A stretch of DNA of 40,776 bases from Beroe ovata. Its lineage: Eukaryota > Ctenophora > Nuda > Beroida > Beroidae. The notes under the pieces were generated by a model. That model did not search any database and was not told the DNA's origin. It worked only from the letters and a program-made list of their open reading frames with translations. Both the position numbers and the translations under genes were made by a program. The stretch lies in the NCBI GenBank assembly GCA_946803715.1, contig CAMPET010000008.1, positions 206,350-247,125 on the forward strand, in the 5' to 3' direction. Shown here piece by piece: positions 37,703 to 40,776 of this stretch (its first letter is position 1; the number at the start of each line of letters is the position of its first letter).

Positions 37703-37813
37703 TAGGATTTCACCCTACCCTGACCCAGACCCTTGCTGGCGGGATTTAATTTTTGTTCCGTCTGTCGGGCGGAATGAAAATTGCGCGCACCGACGGTAGG
37801 GTAAAATCCTACA
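37701..37813. repeat. Inverted repeat with 19-base arms
   Basis: TGTAGGATTTCACCCTACC (37701-37719) pairs with 37795-37813 at 18 of 19 positions. Inside it is a smaller imperfect stem (37749-37760 with 37770-37781). It abuts the preceding foldback element. Confidence 0.82.
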
Positions 37814-37865
37814 ACGCCCGACAAATAGCATCCGCGGCAGCTGCAGTCGACTTTTATTTGGACAT

Positions 37866-37923
37866 GGAGATTAAAAGCTGTTGCCCGAGCCGGATCCGGC
37901 ACGGGCAACAGCTTTTAATCTCC
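37866..37923. repeat. 58-bp palindrome A
   Basis: The 22-base arm starting GGAGATTAAAAGCTGTTGCC is repeated in perfect reverse complement. The 14 bases between are A, the perfect palindrome GCCGGATCCGGC, and A, so the whole 58 bases mispair at a single position pair. Confidence 0.93.
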
Positions 37924-37974
37924 AAATGAAATTAAGCATGGGATCATTGCATGTGCTTGGCTGTTGCTGGAAGT

Positions 37975-38032
37975 GGATGTTATCTGCCCACTGCTTCTTG
38001 CGCGCGCAAGAAACAGTGGACAGATAACATCC
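37975..38032. repeat. 58-bp palindrome B
   Basis: Two 29-base halves are reverse complements with two C/T differences and no loop. The outer ends are GGATGTTATCTG and CAGATAACATCC; the centre is CTTGCGCGCGCAAG. It is the same length as palindrome A but has a different sequence. Confidence 0.93.
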
Positions 38033-38575
38033 GGCAACTTGACTGTGGCATTGTCGACTGCAACAAAATTGGATGATAGAAACAGGCACAAGACGGATTG
38101 ATAAGTGTATAAAGCGATTTGGAATTTCTTTTTCATACATCTTTGATCTTATTCTTCAATCCTCCAAAATATTCAGAGAGTTATCTCTGGATAAGGTTTC
38201 ATTCACAACATTTTTGAATCAAACAACAAATTCAATCTCGTGACTTTGAATCTGATATTCTCATAAGCTATATCCCAAACACTCATTCATAACATTTGCA
38301 TTAACATTTTAAGAAAACTTGTTTAAATTCAACTTGATCGAACATACAGTACAACTACAATCTCTTTGGCAATACTCATAATTCTTTCATATCAATATCA
38401 TACAATGAAAACTATAATAGCCTGCACTCTTCGTTCAATTTTATCGAAAACAATCAATTCACAATTCTGAACAAAACACAAAAACTACAAACCTATAATA
38501 TTCAATACCATAAACTCTACTCTGTGAGGTAATATTGTTTTGAGAAATTGCAGCACTGTGCTTTACCATGATACG

Positions 38576-38693
38576 CTGGCAATGTGCCAAACCGGTCACA
38601 CAAGATTCCCGATCGCTCCAAACAGGAATCTAGGTGCTCGAGCTGTTTCACTGATCATAAACAGCCGCAGTTGGCACAGGTCTCAATTGCCAG
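38576..38693. repeat. Branched hairpin structure 1
   Basis: The outer arm CTGGCAATGTGCCAA (38576-38590) pairs with TTGGCAC (38671-38677) and ATTGCCAG (38686-38693). Inside are two hairpins: AGATTCC/GGAATCT (38603-38609, 38625-38631) and GCTGTTT/AAACAGC (38642-38648, 38659-38665). This could form a three-way junction as RNA or a cruciform as DNA. Confidence 0.6.
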
Positions 38694-38710
38694 AGAAGGG
38701 TGTCAGCCTG

Positions 38711-38774
38711 TTAACAACATTAGTCACTGATAACCTACTCGCTCCAAGCAGGTTATCGTGTAGAATGCTGTTAA
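38711..38774. repeat. Hairpin structure 2 with a loop shared with structure 1
   Basis: The outer pair TTAACAACATT/AATGCTGTTAA (38711-38721, 38764-38774, one mismatch) encloses the perfect stem GATAACCT/AGGTTATC (38729-38736, 38750-38757). The loop contains TCGCTCCAAGCAGG, nearly the same as TCGCTCCAAACAGG in structure 1, although the stems differ. Confidence 0.6.
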
Positions 38775-39117
38775 AGATTGTCATAGCAACCCCGATATTC
38801 ACATGGTTAGCACACAAGTGATGCAGAATATATTGATAAGAGAGTTTTAGCTCTTGTCTGCGTGGGATAGACGATACGGCCAATCTCTCATCTTAATATA
38901 AAGTTCCTAATACCGCACGATGTTATTTAAGACAGGTTAGATCTTACTCAGTAAAAACATGCAAGAATATCTCATTCATATGTGTATCATTTTCTGTCCA
39001 TCTGCATCTCTGCTAAGTTATATCACACGATTTTGTAATAAATAAAAAACATCACGATCTATATTAATATAAACATTCTTCTATCTCGAATTAATATCTG
39101 AAGGGTTAATCACGAGT

Positions 39118-39275
39118 CTATTGCTCGGCTTCACGGGTTGGGTCTGGCGGTGATGGGGTGGGTTCCTGCGTCTTCTTCAGTTTCCGCTCACTCGACTGTC
39201 GTGACCGGGATGTACCCGTCGTGGGGACGGCTGAGCTCGTGGCTCGCCGGGAAATGGGTGTCCGTGTACCTGGTT
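39118..39275 (-). CDS. Microtubule-tail-like gene, terminal exon
   Basis: The minus-strand acceptor ccctccacag gives two bases that complete Glu, then 51 codons to TAG at 39118. It is Ser/Thr/Arg/Pro-rich (TRTPISRRATSSAVPTTGTS) and ends KKTQEPTPSPPDPTREAEQ. The phase matches the donor of the preceding exon exactly. No convincing AATAAA was found downstream on this strand. Confidence 0.72.
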
Positions 39276-39417
39276 CTGTGGAGGGTGGGGACATGATCAT
39301 TGACCAGCTCATGCAGGTTTATACCAGATACCAGTCATGACAGGGCACTATAAGAGTTATGCCCGTTGTGTTGTTACTACTCCTATGAATAGGAATCCAC
39401 ATTTCCACGCATTCAAT

Positions 39418-39505
39418 GATCACACCCGCTTAACCCACCTGACACCCGCTTAACCCACCTGACACCCGCTTTACCCACCTGACACCCGCTTAACCCACCT
39501 GATAC
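39418..39505. repeat. 20-base minisatellite carrying the 5' splice site
   Basis: About four copies of ACACCCGCTTAACCCACCTG on the plus strand. On the minus strand each copy contains TCAG|GTGGGT, the same motif used as the donor at the end of the exon at 39499, so the splice site has been tandemly copied into the intron. Confidence 0.85.
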
Positions 39506-39885
39506 AGCGCCTGCTCTCTGCCTGACGGGAGTGCTGGTCGCAGTGGGGTCTACTGACAGCGGTGTTCGCCCCGGGGCGTTGCTGTTGTTGGGGGTACGGG
39601 CCCCGGTGCGCAGGCGGGAAGATGTTGTTGCCCGTACTACGGGGGACGGGCCTGCGGGCTTGGGGGTGCGCGGGCTGGCAAATGTCTGCGCTCTGGGGAT
39701 TCCGGACTTGTTGAGGTCAGGGTTGATGCTCCGAGTGCTGCCTGATCTGCTGGCGGGTCGGCTGACATCTGACTTACTACTGCTCCTGCTGGTTGGTCGA
39801 TTCACGTCACTCCTACTGCTCGGTCTATCCAGTCGAGACTGGCTCCCTTGCCGCGTGGGAGATGTCAGACCTCGTGGTGTTGAAC
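39499..39885 (-). CDS. Microtubule-tail-like gene, penultimate exon with SxIP motif
   Basis: Acceptor ttgtcccag, donor TCAG|gtgggt, phase 2 in and 1 out. The 128 full codons are Ser/Arg/Pro/Thr-rich: LDRPSSRS, TSRSSSKSDVSRPASRSGS, then NKSGIPRAQTFASPRTPKP. SGIP in a basic Ser/Pro context is an SxIP motif, which in known proteins binds EB1 at microtubule plus ends. The composition resembles the tails of spectraplakins (MACF/dystonin), GAS2-like proteins and similar plus-end trackers. Any GAS2 or actin-binding domain would lie beyond the window, so the family is not established. Confidence 0.75.
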
Positions 39886-39962
39886 CTGGGACAATATGAT
39901 GAGAATTATAGTGGCAGAGAGCGATAAGTGGAGAAGGTGAGGCCGTGAGGGCTGTAACTCAC

Positions 39963-40179
39963 CAAATGTGCCTGGTCCCTTGGACACACTACCTTTGCTG
40001 CTACTCTTGCTCAACAAGCTACCTCGGCTGCCCGTCAAGGATCCGGACTTGCTCACACTCTTCCTCACTGGACTGTCGAACTCTGTGCTGCCGGACGAAC
40101 AAAGGGAGCCCTGTGACCCGGACCTTTTCTTGAGTCCGAGTGCTTGACACGAGTAGGGAGACACGTAGCCCCCCTTCAC
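39963..40179 (-). CDS. Microtubule-tail-like gene, exon A (copy 1)
   Basis: Acceptor ttccgctcag, donor TTTG|gtgagt, 72 codons plus one base. Reads VKGGYVSPYSCQALGLKKRS, then a Ser/Gly/Lys-rich part (SKSGSLTGSRGSLLSKSSSK) ending KGPGTFG across the junction. The phase joins the next exon in frame after a 77-base intron. Confidence 0.75.
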
Positions 40180-40283
40180 CTGAGCGGAAGTGAGGGGTGA
40201 GACGGTTAGAGTGGTGAGTGAGGGTGGAGTGAGGAGGTGAGACGGTTAGAGTGGTGAGTGAGGGTGGAGTGGGGGGTGAGACG
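40180..40283. repeat. GGTTAGAGTGGTGAGTGAGG-type minisatellite
   Basis: Units of about 40-47 bases containing GAGACGGTTAGAGTGGTGAG and GAGGGTGGAGTG are repeated up to the N at 40284. The same array recurs at 40675-40776, beyond the duplicated exon. Confidence 0.8.
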
Positions 40284-40284
40284 N

Positions 40285-40358
40285 CCTACTGCTCGGTCTA
40301 TCCAGTCGAGACTGGCTTCCTTGCCGCGTGGGAGATGTCAGACCTCGAGGTGTTGAAC
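40285..40358 (-). pseudogene. Duplicated fragment of the penultimate exon, broken at an N
   Basis: Nearly identical to the first 74 bases of the exon at 39499-39885 on the minus strand (STPRGLTSPTRQGSQSRLDR, then PSSR). It then stops abruptly at the N at 40284 and continues into minisatellite. Either a truncated duplication or an assembly join of two alleles. Confidence 0.7.
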
Positions 40359-40446
40359 CTGGGACAAGATGATGAGAATTATAGTGACACTGACAGAGAG
40401 TGATAGCATAGTGATAGAGGTGGAGAAGGTGAGGGCTGTAACTCAC

Positions 40447-40663
40447 CAAATGTGCCTGGTCCCTTGGACACACTACCCTTGCTGCTACTCTTGCTCAACA
40501 AGCTACCTCGGCTGCCCGTCAAGGACCCGGACTTGCTCACACTCTTCCTCACTGGACTGTCGAACTCTGTGCTGCCGGACGAACAGAGGGAGCCCTGTGA
40601 CCCGGACCTTTTCTTGAGTCCGAGTGCTTGACACGAGTAGGGAGAAACGTAGCCCCCCTTCAC
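40447..40663 (-). CDS. Microtubule-tail-like gene, exon A (copy 2)
   Basis: 217 bases, same splice sites and same protein as the exon at 39963-40179, 484 bases away. The following intron is 88 bases here against 77 in the other copy. The donor is phase 1, so it could splice to the exon at 39885 but not in frame into copy 1. The near identity plus the single N favours an assembly duplicate of one exon. Confidence 0.6.
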
Positions 40664-40674
40664 CTGAGCAGAAG

Positions 40675-40776
40675 TGAGGGGTGAGATGGTTAGAGTGGTG
40701 AGTGAGGGTGGAGTGAGGGGTGAGACGGTTAGAGCGGTGAGTGAGGGTGGAGTGAGACGGTTAGAGTGGTGAGTGA
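40675..40776. repeat. Minisatellite continuing to the window edge
   Basis: Same unit as at 40180-40283. It lies upstream, on the minus strand, of exon A copy 2, matching the arrangement around copy 1. Confidence 0.8.

Noticed and set aside
37465-37908. 147-codon minus-strand frame
   Set aside because: Lies entirely in foldback repeats; its open state comes from GC-rich arms and its composition follows the palindromes.
38576-38693. Cloverleaf-like structure considered as a tRNA
   Set aside because: No A/B-box sequences, no CCA-type acceptor geometry or anticodon arm of the right size.
38540-38821. 93-codon plus-strand frame
   Set aside because: Overlaps the two hairpin structures, has no start context or homology, and sits in the convergent intergenic region.
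39418-39505. Regularly spaced 20-base repeats, briefly considered as a CRISPR-like array
   Set aside because: Copies are contiguous without spacers and the genome is animal; it is a minisatellite.

Overview
The window is animal (metazoan) nuclear DNA. It is dominated by one very long, intron-rich, plus-strand gene that I identify as a RIM-binding protein (RIM-BP, RIMS-binding/TSPOAP1 family) homologue. Joining 42 GT-AG exons from 1538 to 36042 keeps one open frame of about 2,100 codons. The order is a coiled coil of roughly 1,550-1,600 residues, an SH3 domain, one fibronectin type III (FN3) domain, two more SH3 domains and a short basic tail. The RIM-BP call rests on the paired C-terminal SH3 domains with the family-typical SPN-(D/E)-x-PE-x-EL-x-F and GLVPSNFV motifs. 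The true start codon was not securely found and may lie upstream of the window. RIM-BP is an animal family. The single FN3 domain, the divergence and CpG-rich stretches suggest a non-bilaterian or otherwise divergent animal (a sponge is possible), but the sequence alone does not settle this.

Layout: 1-1537 holds G/C-rich low-quality sequence, duplicated non-coding segments and one weak candidate first exon. 1538-10248 holds exons 1-13 of the coiled coil. 10249-16036 is a 5.8-kb intron with microsatellites, an assembly gap and a decayed minus-strand coding-like remnant. 16037-32165 holds exons 14-34. The intron at 25829-27007 contains a compact, intronless 193-codon gene on the opposite strand with TATA, CCAAT and E-box elements upstream of it. 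32314-36042 encodes the SH3/FN3 domains and the tail. 36043-39117 is a convergent intergenic region with a striking cluster of foldback elements, including two near-perfect 58-bp palindromes and two hairpin structures that share a loop sequence. 39118-40776, on the minus strand, is the 3' end of a second gene. It encodes a Ser/Arg/Pro-rich tail with an SxIP-type EB1-binding motif, resembling the C-termini of spectraplakins or GAS2-like proteins. Two of its exons appear twice in tandem across a single N.

RIM-BPs link active-zone RIM proteins to voltage-gated calcium channels through their SH3 domains. The second gene would be a microtubule plus-end tail if the SxIP reading is right. No functional link between the genes is visible beyond their being convergent neighbours. 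The introns carry dispersed repeats (TGTACA-rich palindromic arrays, a roughly 125-bp interspersed repeat), at least nine exact TCACGTGA octamers and several RFX X-box-like palindromes. Single Ns (405, 2707, 11020, 25614, 40284) and two N runs mark imperfect joins, so nearby duplications may be assembly artefacts. I saw no tRNA, rRNA or CRISPR array. All exon boundaries are read by eye from splice sites and frame continuity.
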